Part shown: piece by piece, positions 7,936-15,932 of the stretch
Numbering within the stretch: position 1 is the stretch's first letter
Layout of the letters: every line of letters starts with the position of its first letter
Assembly (NCBI GenBank): GCA_025463125.1
Contig: JAOAPX010000111.1
Coordinates: forward strand, 1-32,566
DNA from: Acidobacteriota bacterium
Lineage (GTDB): Bacteria > Acidobacteriota > Blastocatellia > Pyrinomonadales > Pyrinomonadaceae
Reading direction: 5' to 3'
Length of the DNA: 32,566 bases
The notes under the pieces: generated by a model
Told to the model about the DNA's origin: nothing
The model's input: only the letters and a program-made list of their open reading frames with translations
The model's database searches: none
Position numbers and translations under genes: made by a program

Positions 7936-8750
7936 ACTTCAAGTTTTTTTCTTCTTAAATTAGAAGAATTCGCCGAGCGTTTCGGCGGCGCGGATTTTTC
8001 TTTTACAACCGGAGTCTTCGCAGGTTTTCGCGGCACGGGATTGAGAAAGAGTTTAATTTCATCTTCGTCGAGCTCGCGGTAAGCGCCGACCGGAATTCGT
8101 TCATCTTTGACGTGACCGATTGCCGTGCGGCGAAGTTTGACGACCGAATTGCCGATCGAGTCGAACATTTTGCGAATCTGCTGATTATGTCCTTCGTAAA
8201 GCGTTACTTCGTACCAGCCGTTGTTTTCCGTGTGTTTTAATTCTTTTATTTCTGCCGGAGCGGTTTTGAATCCGTCTTCGAGCACGACTCCGCGCCGAAG
8301 TTTATTGATCGCGTTTTCGCTCGGCAAGCCTTTTACTTTTACTTCGTAAACTTTCGCAAAGGTTTTCGACGACGCGACCTTATTCGTAAATTCGCCGTCA
8401 TTGGTTAAAATAATCAAACCTTCGGTGTTGTAATCGAGGCGCCCGACCGGGTAAACCTTTCCGAGGTTTTTGACTAAATCCGTCACGAGCTTTCTGCCTT
8501 CCGGGTCGGCGGCGCTCGAAAGATAGCCTTTCGGTTTATTTAACAAAATATAAACGTTTTCGCGTTTTTTAAGCTTTGAGTTGATTAATTTCCCGTGAAC
8601 CTTGATGTGATCGGTTTCAGGATCGGCTTTGGTGCCAAGCTGCGCCGTTTCGCCGTTAACCGTGACTTCGCCGTCTTTTATTAATTCTTCCGCGCCGCGC
8701 CGCGATGCGAGTCCGGCTTGAGCGATAAGTTTTTGTAAACGTTCCTGCAT
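7914..8750 (-). CDS. rluB: 23S rRNA pseudouridine synthase, RluB family
   Basis: A 278-aa pseudouridine synthase of the RsuA/RluB/E/F group, which isomerises a uridine in 23S rRNA (position 2605 in E. coli numbering for RluB). Residues 1-50 are an S4 RNA-binding domain (RLQKLIAQAGLASRRGAEELI). The catalytic motif GRLDYNTEG is at 103-111 with Asp106. The C-terminus is a Lys/Arg/Ser-rich tail (VKEKSAPPKRS and onward) that probably contacts rRNA. RluB and RsuA are similar, but position next to scpA-scpB is typical of rluB. The 3' end overlaps a terminator shared with the convergent neighbour. The gene begins about 110 bases after scpB. Confidence 0.9.
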   Translation of the reverse strand: MQERLQKLIAQAGLASRRGAEELIKDGEVTVNGETAQLGTKADPETDHIKVHGKLINSKLKKRENVYILLNKPKGYLSSAADPEGRKLVTDLVKNLGKVYPVGRLDYNTEGLIILTNDGEFTNKVASSKTFAKVYEVKVKGLPSENAINKLRRGVVLEDGFKTAPAEIKELKHTENNGWYEVTLYEGHNQQIRKMFDSIGNSVVKLRRTAIGHVKDERIPVGAYRELDEDEIKLFLNPVPRKPAKTPVVKEKSAPPKRSANSSNLRRKKLEVKRTKKS

Positions 8751-8861
8751 AAAATAAGATTACACTAAAAGGACGGATAGCCACAAAGACGCGCGCAAAC
8801 ACGTTTAATTAAATAAACATTTACGCGTTTTAAAACATTTAACGATTGTTGTTTTTGAATC

Positions 8862-9419
8862 TTACTGAATTAAATCCTCGAAATCTTCGATGCTCGGAAG
8901 CTCGGATAAATCTTTTAATCCGAATTGAATCAAAAAATCCTTCGAAGTGCCGTACTGCATCGGTCTGCCGACGGTTTCCTTGCGACCTCTTGCGACGATC
9001 AAGCGTTTATCGAGCAGCGTTTTGATTGCCGAAGCCGACTGCACGCCGCGAATTTCCAGAATTTCCGGAACCGTTACAGGCTGCTTGTAGGCGATAACCG
9101 AAAGCGTTTCGAGTGCGGCGAGCGAGAGTTTCGCGGAAGGGCGCGTTTTCAAAAACGCGCGGATTTCCTCGTGATATTCAGTTCTGGTTGAAAGCTGCCA
9201 GCCGCCGGCGATCTCGCGCAATTGCAAGCCGCCTGCGCGCTGTTCGTATTCGCCGCGCAGTTCTTCGATCGCCGCTTCAATGGTTTCGCGATCTTCTTCG
9301 AGCACTTCGGCGAGACTTTTAATCGTAATCGGTTCGTCGGCAACGAAAATCAGCGCTTCGATAATTGAAATGATTTCGCTGATATTACGCGGTTGTTTTT
9401 CTTCGATTTCCTCAGTCAT
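8862..9419 (-). CDS. scpB: SMC-ScpAB complex subunit ScpB
   Basis: A winged-helix partner of ScpA in the condensin-like SMC complex that compacts and separates chromosomes. From the ATG at 9419 it is 185 aa. It has two winged-helix units: ISEIISIIEALIFVADEPIT at the start, and SLAALETLSVIAYKQPVTVPEI with the RGVQSASAIKTLLDKRLI recognition region later, ending in an acidic helix (ELPSIEDFEDLIQ). The frame stays open upstream to 9479, but that stretch (PRESRVYFFSPAYRLRK) does not resemble the family. It follows scpA on the same strand, with a spacer of about 180 bases, unusually long for this pair. Confidence 0.92.
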   Translation of the reverse strand: MTEEIEEKQPRNISEIISIIEALIFVADEPITIKSLAEVLEEDRETIEAAIEELRGEYEQRAGGLQLREIAGGWQLSTRTEYHEEIRAFLKTRPSAKLSLAALETLSVIAYKQPVTVPEILEIRGVQSASAIKTLLDKRLIVARGRKETVGRPMQYGTSKDFLIQFGLKDLSELPSIEDFEDLIQ

Positions 9420-9602
9420 AAAAATTTTTCGCAGCCGATATGCCGGAGAAAAAAAATAAACACGGCTTTCCCGGGGCAAGCGCGGCTACGGCACAAAATT
9501 TTATAAAAGTTATTCGCGGCAATCCGTTACCTGTCGGCATTCAAACGCTTTTTATACTTTCATAATCTTTTGTTTTTTTTCTCGTATTTGTTCGATATTT
9601 AA

Positions 9603-10376
9603 TTAAACTTTCCGCAAAACAATCTCGCCGAACGTCGTGTTTTGCAGCAGTTTGACGCTTTCGGTGCGCACGATTTCCAGAACAGCCATAAATGCCGTGA
9701 CGAGCTCGCGGCGCGTGTGCATCTCGCCGAAAAAGGCGAGCAGATTTAATTCTTTTGTTTCGTAAATACGCTTCCTTAAACTTTTGAGCATATCCGCCAA
9801 AGACACTTCTTCGCGCTCGATTTCCATCTGAATTTCTTCTTTGTGGCGCGATAAGATTTTTTGAAAAACCGTCAAAAGATCGAAAACCGTGGCGCTTGTT
9901 TCCGTGTTGTTTTCATCGGTTTCAATTTTGCCGCGCCGGAAAACCGCTTGTTCTACGGTCGAGCGCTCGTAAAGCATCTGTGCCGCCGATTTGAATTTCT
10001 CGTATTCTAAAAGGCGATCGACCAGCTCTTTGCGCGGGTCTTCCATTTCTTCTTCCGCTTCTTCGAAAATTTCGCGCGGAAGCAGCATTTTCGATTTTAT
10101 CTCGATCAAGGTCGCCGCCATCACGAGAAAATCGCCCGCCAGGGAAATGTCCAGTTTTTTCATCAGGCGAATATACTTTAAATATTCGTCGGTGATTTTA
10201 GCGATCGGAATATCGAAAATATTCGCTTTTTCCTGTTTGATCAGATAAAGCAGGAGATCGAGCGGTCCGGCGAATTTGCCGAGCTCGAGCTTGATTTCAT
10301 CACGCGATTCCGCAGTAATATGCGGGGTTTCGGTAAAAAAATCAAAAGTAAGTTGTTCGGTTTGATGCTGTTCCAT
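9603..10376 (-). CDS. scpA: SMC-ScpAB complex subunit ScpA (kleisin)
   Basis: The kleisin that bridges the SMC heads. From the ATG at 10376 it is 257 aa. The N-terminal part has the diagnostic FAGPLDLLLYLIKQEKANIF helix region followed by DIPIAKITDEYLKYI. The middle is acidic (EEAEEEMEDPRKELVDRLLEYEKFK), and the C-terminus is a small winged helix (VTAFMAVLEIVRTESVKLLQ) that binds the SMC head. An upstream in-frame TTG at 10400 is less likely. It lies in the chromosome-maintenance run scpA-scpB-rluB, downstream of the four-gene cassette. Confidence 0.92.
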   Translation of the reverse strand: MEQHQTEQLTFDFFTETPHITAESRDEIKLELGKFAGPLDLLLYLIKQEKANIFDIPIAKITDEYLKYIRLMKKLDISLAGDFLVMAATLIEIKSKMLLPREIFEEAEEEMEDPRKELVDRLLEYEKFKSAAQMLYERSTVEQAVFRRGKIETDENNTETSATVFDLLTVFQKILSRHKEEIQMEIEREEVSLADMLKSLRKRIYETKELNLLAFFGEMHTRRELVTAFMAVLEIVRTESVKLLQNTTFGEIVLRKV

Positions 10377-10466
10377 TAAAAAGGGCGAAATCCTTATCAA
10401 AGCAAAGTCGCGAAGTTCGCAAAAAAAGCCGGATTATGAATGTTCGGGTCAATCGCAAGCTGGAAA

Positions 10467-10934
10467 TTAAACGCCTTTTGTTTCACGCAAATAAATAATG
10501 TAATCAATTTGCGGCGGCGTAAAATTCTCCTCTCTTAATTTCAAAACAATATTTCCGCGATGCGTTGCCGGATGCAGTAAGACGTGCGATAGAAGCTCGC
10601 GAAAAGTGTTTTTATGCGCGACTTTTTTGCTCGTTTTATATTCGACTCGCGTATTCAAGCTTTCTTCGTCAAATTGTTTCAAAAGCCGCGCGTAGTTTTC
10701 TGCCGTTTCTCGCGCTAAATCTTCGCATTCTTCGAGTGAGAAGTTTTGCCAAAAATTGAGACCGGTCGAATCTTTGCCGTGCATTCGCGCGTAATATTCT
10801 TTTTCGGTAATAAGCGGATGCGCCAGAACTTCCAGAGACCTTTTCGAACCGGTTTCTTTAAGCGATTCGGCGGTCAGCCGGTTTGCTTAATGGTTGTAAA
10901 CGAAGAGTTCTCGAAGCTGCTCAAGCGTGTTCAT
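10467..10934 (-). pseudogene. DinB-family protein gene broken by an in-frame TAA
   Basis: Read from the ATG at 10934-10932, which directly follows the DUF2237 stop, this is a normal-length DinB-family frame (155 codons). It begins MNTLEQLRELFVYNH, then has TAA at codon 16 (10889-10887), then continues in the same frame ANRLTAESLKETG. The family normally has Trp at that position (NHWAN). The three expected metal-binding His residues are present only over the full frame: LAHPL (codon 39) and the SHVLLHPATHRG pair. Restart at the first internal ATG (10784) gives 105 aa and loses the first His. So the gene is probably dead, recoded or mis-sequenced; the rest is undamaged, which suggests a recent change. 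Family function (DNA-damage-inducible four-helix fold, often thiol-related) is not settled. Confidence 0.8.
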
Positions 10935-11345
10935 TTAATCGACCTGATATTTGCGCAGGTCTTCAAGCTGAACGTGTTGCAGAGCGGCTTCGTGCGTCGC
11001 TTCCAGAACGACTTCGGGCGCCATTCCGGCATCGAACGCTTCTTTCCAGCGCAGCGCGACCAGACACCATTTATCGCCGGCTTTCAAGCCCGGAAAATTA
11101 AACTCCGGGCGCGGCGTTGACAGATCGTTTCCGCGCGATTTTGAAAAAGCGAGAAAATCGTCCGTGGCGATAATGCAAATCGTGTGGCTGCCGCGGTCGT
11201 CCGCGCCGGTTTTGCAGTAGCCGTCACGATAAAATCCCGTCAAAGGGCTCGTGCAGCAAACTTTCAATTCGCCGCCCAAAACGTTTTTCGGCTTCGGACG
11301 AAACCCGTTTCCATTTCCGTTTCCGTTTCCATTTGTGATGCTCAT
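10935..11345 (-). CDS. DUF2237 family protein
   Basis: A 136-aa cytosolic protein of a conserved family without an assigned function. After the N-terminal repeat the domain is complete: NVLGGELKVC, CTSPLTGFYRDGYCKTG, DDRGSHTICIIATDDFL, LSTPRPEFNFPGLKAGDKWCL and APEVVLEATHEAAL. Conserved Cys and His residues suggest metal or thiol chemistry, which is inference only. The first residues after Met are an (Asn-Gly)5 stretch encoded by hexamers of GGAAAY type, atypical for the family. The ATG overlaps the stop of the upstream monooxygenase gene by four bases (ATGA), and the DinB ATG follows directly, so translation is probably coupled across the cassette. Confidence 0.85.
   Translation of the reverse strand: MSITNGNGNGNGNGFRPKPKNVLGGELKVCCTSPLTGFYRDGYCKTGADDRGSHTICIIATDDFLAFSKSRGNDLSTPRPEFNFPGLKAGDKWCLVALRWKEAFDAGMAPEVVLEATHEAALQHVQLEDLRKYQVD
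11308..11334. repeat. Hexamer tandem repeat encoding (Asn-Gly)n
   Basis: About four to five units of TTTCCR on the plus strand (GGAAAY on the coding minus strand) at the 5' end of the DUF2237 gene. The unit is a multiple of three, so copy-number change would lengthen or shorten the protein without a frameshift. Confidence 0.75.
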
Positions 11346-11671
11346 ATTTTTCGTTCGTAGAAATTATCTCTTTCGACAAGACAAACGCGCGTGGCAAATG
11401 CCTGATACCATGTGGAATAGCCTTTTTCCTGCGCCAAAAGATGCTCGGCGTGATTTCTCCAGTTCGCGATGTCTTCCAAAGTTTTCCAGTAAGTTACCGA
11501 AAGTCCGATTTCGCCTTTCGCCGATTCGATTCCGAGATAGCCTTTCTGTTGCCGCGCAAGCTCAAACATCCGCGCGTTCATCTCCGCGTAACCTTCCTGA
11601 TCGTCGCTTTTGACGGTCGTGAAAATCACTGCGTAATACGGCGGCTTGGGAGTTTCGGCGAATTTACTCAT
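11342..11671 (-). CDS. Antibiotic biosynthesis monooxygenase (ABM) domain protein
   Basis: A 109-aa ferredoxin-like dimeric alpha+beta barrel. The ABM pattern is visible: YYAVIFTTVKSDDQEGY at the start, MNARMFELARQQKGYLGIESA in the middle with the helix and second strand, then VTYWKTLEDIANWRNHAEH and YQAFATRVCLVER at the end. The family includes cofactor-less monooxygenases and heme-handling proteins; nothing here decides between them. It overlaps the ArsC-like gene upstream by eight bases and the DUF2237 gene downstream by four, which argues for one tightly coupled transcript. Confidence 0.85.
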   Translation of the reverse strand: MSKFAETPKPPYYAVIFTTVKSDDQEGYAEMNARMFELARQQKGYLGIESAKGEIGLSVTYWKTLEDIANWRNHAEHLLAQEKGYSTWYQAFATRVCLVERDNFYERKI

Positions 11672-12035
11672 TTTTTATTAATTCCAAAGCCTTTTCAACC
11701 GGACGCGCCAGCACGGCTCTTTCGCCGACTTCGACGATCGGGCGCTGCAAAATGCCCGGGTTTTCAACGATTATTTTTATAAGCTCGTCGGCGTCTTTTA
11801 CTTCGGAAACCTTTAATTCTTTATAAACCGCTTCGTTTTTTCGCACCACGTCAAACGGCGAAAGATTCGCTTTTGCGAGCAATTCGCGCAGTTTTTCTTC
11901 GCTCAAAGGCTCGATAAAATAATTGACCTTATCATAATCGACGCCGTTTTCCCTCAATAAATTAGCCAGGTTACGGCAAGTCGTGCAAGTCGGTTTTTCG
12001 TAAACGGTAATTTTTTCAGACATAAATTCAGACAT
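11664..12035 (-). CDS. ArsC/Spx-family thioredoxin-fold reductase (arsenate reductase-like)
   Basis: A 123-aa thioredoxin-fold protein of the glutaredoxin-dependent ArsC/YffB group. It has KPTCTTCRN near the start, FIEPLSEEKLRELL, a middle with DVVRKNEAVYKEL, and QRPIVEVGERAVLARP near the end, where the Arg is the conserved anion-binding residue. Arsenate reduction is possible, but no arsenic efflux or ArsR gene is nearby, so a general thiol or stress role is as likely. The start region is a 12-base tandem duplication giving two in-frame ATGs (12035 and 12023). The first has AAGG ten bases upstream. It is the first gene of the overlapping four-gene cassette. Confidence 0.85.
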   Translation of the reverse strand: MSEFMSEKITVYEKPTCTTCRNLANLLRENGVDYDKVNYFIEPLSEEKLRELLAKANLSPFDVVRKNEAVYKELKVSEVKDADELIKIIVENPGILQRPIVEVGERAVLARPVEKALELIKNE

Positions 12036-12226
12036 AAAACAGAAACCTTAAAACCGGAGAGAAAGATAATCAACAGCCGCGTGAATCCTGGGAAGCGTTT
12101 CGCCGATTAAAGCTTTCAAAGAAAGAGATAAAAACTATTGCGAAAAATGTCGCTCCATATTTTCGTTAAAACGCTGATCTGTTTGCGGCGAGTTATTCTT
12201 AAAAAAACATTCGCTAACAAAAAAAA

Positions 12227-13216
12227 TTAGTTAATCGCGCCGACGATTCCCATTTTCCCGTAAACCTCATTCAAAGTTTCGCGCGCGACCGATTCGGCTT
12301 TTTCCGCGCCGGTTTTCAGGATTTTCTTTAAATCTTCATCGCTGAATTCCTTGACGCGCTCCTGGAACGGGCGGAGAAATTCGATGATCGCTTCGGCGGT
12401 TTCGGTTTTGAAATGCCCGTAACCTTTGCCCGCAAAGTTTTCCACGCATTCTTCCGCCGTTTTTCCGGTCATCAACCGGTAAACCGTCAGAAGGTTTTTG
12501 ATTGCCGGGCGCTCGTCGTCGAAAGTGATTTCGGTGCCCGAATCGGTGACGGCTTTTTTCAGTTTTTTCGTGATCGTGTCGGCGTCATCGAGCAGAAAAA
12601 TAGCGCCGTTACCATTTTCGTCCGACTTCGACATTTTTTTCAAAGGGTCTTGCAGCGATTGAATTTTCGCGCCGACGGGCGGAATAAACGGTTCGGGAAC
12701 GGCAAAAGTTTCGCCGAAATCGCGGTTGAATCTTTCGGCTAAATCGCGCGCGAGTTCGAGATGCTGTTTTTGATCCTGCCCGACCGGAACGAGATTCGTT
12801 TGATAAAGCAGTATGTCGGAAGCCATCAAAATCGGGTATGTAAACAGCCCGACGCCGACCTTTTCGCCTTTTCCTTTGCCTTTATCTTTAAACTGCGTCA
12901 TTCGTTCGAGCTCGCCCATCCGCGCGACGCACGACAAAATCCACGCGAGTTCCGCGTGCGCGGAAACGTCAGATTGGATAAAGATCGTCGATTTTTCGGG
13001 ATTTATACCCGAAGCCAGATAAATTCTGGCTAAATCAAGCGTTTTTTGTTTCAAAATTGCCGGATTCTGCGGCAAAGTTACGGCGTGCAGATTGACGATA
13101 CAGAAAAAACTTTCGTATTCGTCCTGTAGCGCGACCCAATTTTTAAGCGCGCCGAGATAATTGCCGAGGTGAAGCTCACCGGTCGGCTGCGCGCCGCTGA
13201 AAATGCGTTTTTTCAT
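12227..13216 (-). CDS. trpS: Tryptophanyl-tRNA synthetase
   Basis: A 329-aa class I synthetase that charges tRNA-Trp. Motifs are the HIGH-type PTGELHLGNYLGAL (11-24), ERMTQFKDK, the VPVGQDQKQHLELARD stretch (143-158) and KMSKS (194-198). A Lys/Gly insertion (KDKGKGKGEKVG, about 111-122) sits where the family usually has a short KSK loop, a common variant. The gene starts three bases after the M50 protease stop, so the two are certainly cotranscribed. A 190-base spacer with no visible feature separates it from the ArsC-like cassette. Confidence 0.95.
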   Translation of the reverse strand: MKKRIFSGAQPTGELHLGNYLGALKNWVALQDEYESFFCIVNLHAVTLPQNPAILKQKTLDLARIYLASGINPEKSTIFIQSDVSAHAELAWILSCVARMGELERMTQFKDKGKGKGEKVGVGLFTYPILMASDILLYQTNLVPVGQDQKQHLELARDLAERFNRDFGETFAVPEPFIPPVGAKIQSLQDPLKKMSKSDENGNGAIFLLDDADTITKKLKKAVTDSGTEITFDDERPAIKNLLTVYRLMTGKTAEECVENFAGKGYGHFKTETAEAIIEFLRPFQERVKEFSDEDLKKILKTGAEKAESVARETLNEVYGKMGIVGAIN

Positions 13217-13219
13217 AAA

Positions 13220-13918
13220 TTAAAAGAAAGGTGTAAATAAAAGGTAGCGAACAAGTCGAAACACCGGGTTCATTATAAAACCGATCACTCCGATGTAAAT
13301 AAGCGCCATCAAAATCAAAAATCCGTATTGTTCGAGCATCGCCAAAACCGGTTGCGCGCTGTCCGGCAGAAATGTGCCGAGAACTTTGCTGCCGTCGAGC
13401 GGCGGAAACGGCAAAAGATTGAAAATTGCCAGCGAAACGTTCAGAAAAATAAGGTTTTGCAAAAATATGACCAGCGTTTTAATCAATCCGTCATCGATGT
13501 TAGACGCGTTGATTGCGCCGTATTCAAGCAGCGTTTTGAAGATGATGAAACCGATAACCGCAAGGATTATGTTGGCAACGATTCCGGCAATCGAAACCAT
13601 CACGTTCGCCTGTTTGTATTTCGTCCATTTGCGCGGGTTAACCGGCGTCGGTTTGCCCCAGCCGATCAGCGGAATAGCGCCCAAAGCGCCGCCCATAGCG
13701 CCTAACGTAAAAGAAATGATCGGGATTAAAAGCGTTCCGATCGGGTCTGTATGACTAACCGGGTTCAGCGTTACGCGTCCGAGCAAAAAAGCCGTGTCGT
13801 CACCGTATTTATAAGACATCCAGGCGTGTCCGGCTTCGTGCGCGGAAATCGCCAGAAGCAGCACGACCATATAAATCACCAGATGGCTAACAAAATTCGC
13901 TATATCAATTTCACCCAT
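13220..13918 (-). CDS. M50 site-2 protease family membrane protein
   Basis: A 232-aa multi-pass zinc metalloprotease of the S2P group that cuts proteins within the membrane. HEAGH (27-31) supplies two zinc ligands and the catalytic Glu, and NLLPFPPLDGSKVL (167-180) supplies the third ligand, Asp175. Five or six membrane segments surround these. No PDZ domain is present, so it belongs to the small-type S2P branch (FtsH/RseP-unlike). The ATG has a good ribosome site (GGAG, six to seven bases upstream). It heads the leftward run with trpS and, further on, scpA-scpB-rluB. The substrate is unknown. Confidence 0.92.
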   Translation of the reverse strand: MGEIDIANFVSHLVIYMVVLLLAISAHEAGHAWMSYKYGDDTAFLLGRVTLNPVSHTDPIGTLLIPIISFTLGAMGGALGAIPLIGWGKPTPVNPRKWTKYKQANVMVSIAGIVANIILAVIGFIIFKTLLEYGAINASNIDDGLIKTLVIFLQNLIFLNVSLAIFNLLPFPPLDGSKVLGTFLPDSAQPVLAMLEQYGFLILMALIYIGVIGFIMNPVFRLVRYLLFTPFF

Positions 13919-13932
13919 TATTACTCCGTTTT

Positions 13933-13961
13933 TATATTATGTATTTGCCAAATATAATCAA
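13933..13961 (-). promoter_or_regulatory. Promoter of the M50-trpS run
   Basis: On the minus strand TTGATT (13961-13956), 17 bases, AATATA (13938-13933). An ATTTGGCAAAT palindrome lies in the spacer between the two hexamers and could be an operator. Confidence 0.5.
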
Positions 13962-14058
13962 TTTCGGTTAGTTTCAAAACAATACAGTTTTGTTGTCTTT
14001 GCGGTTAAATTGTGCCATTCTTTTACATCAAAACAAAATCTAATCGGAGAAAATCTTA

Positions 14059-14481
14059 ATGTTGAAACAGTTACTTTTCGGCGGTGAGAGAGGTCTGTCA
14101 CCGCTTTCTAATGCGGGCTTAACGCTTTTACGAGTAGTTGCGGGCGCTGCATTAGCCTTTGGTCACGGACTCGGAAAAATTCCGCCTTCAGCCGGCTTTA
14201 TCGATCGAACCGAACAGTTGGGCTTTCCTTTGCCTGTCGCTTTCGCATGGTCTGCGAGCTTTGCGGAGTTTCTCGGCGGAATATTTCTCGCGCTCGGACT
14301 TTTTACGAGAATTTCCAGCTTTTTTATTGTCTGTACAATGCTGACGGCGATTGTCGGCGTGCATTTGCGCGACCCGTTCGCTAAGCAGGAACTGGCGTTA
14401 TTATATTTATTTATCGCGCTTGCCTTCCTTTTAAAAGGCGCAAACGACTGGAGTCTCGATGCGCTTTTGCGAAAAAAATAA
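14059..14481 (+). CDS. DoxX family membrane protein
   Basis: A 140-aa four-segment membrane protein of the DoxX/DoxD group (quinone- or thiol-linked redox membrane proteins; role of most members unknown). The family signature is visible: LTLLRVVAGAALAFGHGLGKI (22-42), then FPLPVAFAWSASFAEFLGGIFLALGLFTRISSF (66-98) and a last segment with LALLYLFIALAFLLKGANDWSLDALL. GGAGA lies eight bases before the ATG. The spacer on its left is divergent from the M50 gene; it contains a TTTGCGGTTAA repeat word of the family seen elsewhere in this window. Confidence 0.9.
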   Translation: MLKQLLFGGERGLSPLSNAGLTLLRVVAGAALAFGHGLGKIPPSAGFIDRTEQLGFPLPVAFAWSASFAEFLGGIFLALGLFTRISSFFIVCTMLTAIVGVHLRDPFAKQELALLYLFIALAFLLKGANDWSLDALLRKK

Positions 14482-14596
14482 ATTAGGCTTTGGTTTTTAG
14501 AGTTTTGCTTTTTCTTTTTAAAGCCGAATTTGCAGGCTTTGATAGCTTTTAGTTTTTGTTGTTTATATTTACTGAAAACGCAATCGAAGCCGATGA

Positions 14597-14640
14597 TGAC
14601 AAATAACTAATAACCAAAAACCGAATACTAAAACCCGAAT
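14597..14640. repeat. Short-period spacer repeat (TAATAACCAAAAACC type)
   Basis: Degenerate 7-15 base words (AACTAATAACC, AAAAACCGAATAC, TAAAACCCGAAT) repeat through the spacer before the ATP-grasp gene. No open frame or hairpin explains them. Similar spacer repeats of different word families occur elsewhere in the window. Confidence 0.5.
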
Positions 14641-14658
14641 CTCATAACCGGCAGCTTT

Positions 14659-15873
14659 ATGAAAAATCACATAGTTTGTATCGCCAGCGAGCATAAAGGA
14701 AACGAGTTTTTAGAAGAATGTCATGAAGCCGGTTGGCGAGTGACGCTTGTAACGCGTGAAAAATTGCTCGATGAACCTTGGCTTTGGACGAGCTTAAGCG
14801 GCGTAAAAACCGTTCCGAACGAAGCGACGATCGAGGATTATGTTCGCGCGATCACGAATCTCGCCGGGAACCGGCGCATCGACCGCGTTGTAGGGCTCGA
14901 TGAATTCGACGTTTTAACGGCAGCCAGAGCTCGCGAACATCTACAGCTCGGCGGAGGCATGACGAGTTCTCACGCGCTTCGTTTCCGGGACAAGCTGGCA
15001 ATGCGCAATATCGCTTACGAAGCCGGAATTCCTTGCCCGAGATTCACAGGCGTCTTCAACCACGATGAAATAAACGATTTTTTACGCGAAGTTCCCGCGC
15101 CCTGGATCATAAAGCCGCGAACGGAAGTAAACGCGTTCGGCATCCGCAAATGCGAAACCGCCGAACAAATATGGCAGGCTTTAAACGAGCTCGATAATCG
15201 CCATAATTGGCGCGATCACCCGTCGCAGTACCTGATCGAAGAATTTATCGAAGGCAAGGTTTATCACGTCGATTCGGTCGTCGAAAACGGAAAAGTCGTC
15301 GTCTCAGGCGTCAGCGTTTACGGCACGACGCCGTTTAACGTTTCGCATTACGGCGGAATTTTTACGACCTCGATCGTGCCTTACAAATCGAAAGAGAAAA
15401 GAGAACTCGAAAAAATAAATAAACAGTTGTTAAAAGCCTTTAAATATGATCGCGGTATCGCGCACGCCGAGTTTTTGCAGTCGGCAGCTGACGGGAAATT
15501 TTATCTGATAGAAGTTGCCGCGCGCGTCGGCGGCGCTTATATCGCCAATGTTTTAGAGCAGGCGTGCGGTTTCAGTCTCTGGCGCGAATGGGCGAAGCTC
15601 GAAACCGCAAGCGAAATTAAACCGTATAAATTGCCGAAAATTCGCAAGGATTACGCGGGCATCGCGCTTTGCCTTTCGAAAGAAGAAACGACCGACACGT
15701 CGCATTACGACGACGACGAAATCGTTTACCGCGTTAAAAAGCCGAAACACATCGGGCTGATTTTTTACTCGCAGAAACAGGAACGCATCAATGAACTTTT
15801 GGAAATTTACACCGAGAGAATCACGCGGGATTTTCTCGCCGTCGCGCCCGTTAAAGAACGATACGACGACTGA
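14659..15873 (+). CDS. ATP-grasp domain ligase of unknown substrate
   Basis: A 404-aa ATP-grasp enzyme, which joins a carboxylate to an amine or thiol through an acyl-phosphate. A Rossmann-like pre-domain spans about 1-100. It is followed by the RFRDKLAMRNIAYEAGIPCP entry (108-127), the nucleotide-binding strand WIIKPR (149-154), IEEFIEGKVYHVDSVV (193-208) and IAHAEFLQ (267-274). The magnesium site is IEVAARVGG (284-292). The layout is closest to CarB/biotin-carboxylase-like ligases that make dipeptides or modified metabolites. It stands alone with its own terminator, and no other biosynthetic gene adjoins it, so no substrate can be proposed. Confidence 0.88.
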   Translation: MKNHIVCIASEHKGNEFLEECHEAGWRVTLVTREKLLDEPWLWTSLSGVKTVPNEATIEDYVRAITNLAGNRRIDRVVGLDEFDVLTAARAREHLQLGGGMTSSHALRFRDKLAMRNIAYEAGIPCPRFTGVFNHDEINDFLREVPAPWIIKPRTEVNAFGIRKCETAEQIWQALNELDNRHNWRDHPSQYLIEEFIEGKVYHVDSVVENGKVVVSGVSVYGTTPFNVSHYGGIFTTSIVPYKSKEKRELEKINKQLLKAFKYDRGIAHAEFLQSAADGKFYLIEVAARVGGAYIANVLEQACGFSLWREWAKLETASEIKPYKLPKIRKDYAGIALCLSKEETTDTSHYDDDEIVYRVKKPKHIGLIFYSQKQERINELLEIYTERITRDFLAVAPVKERYDD

Positions 15874-15896
15874 TCTTAAAGCAGATTAATAATAAA

Positions 15897-15929
15897 AAAC
15901 GGCAAATCGCGTCTGAATATTTGCCGTTT
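15897..15929 (+). terminator. Intrinsic terminator after the ATP-grasp gene
   Basis: AAACGGCAAAT (15897-15907), 11-base loop, ATTTGCCGTTT (15919-15929): a perfect 11-bp stem 24 bases past the stop, preceded by an A-run. Confidence 0.8.
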
Positions 15930-15932
15930 ACA

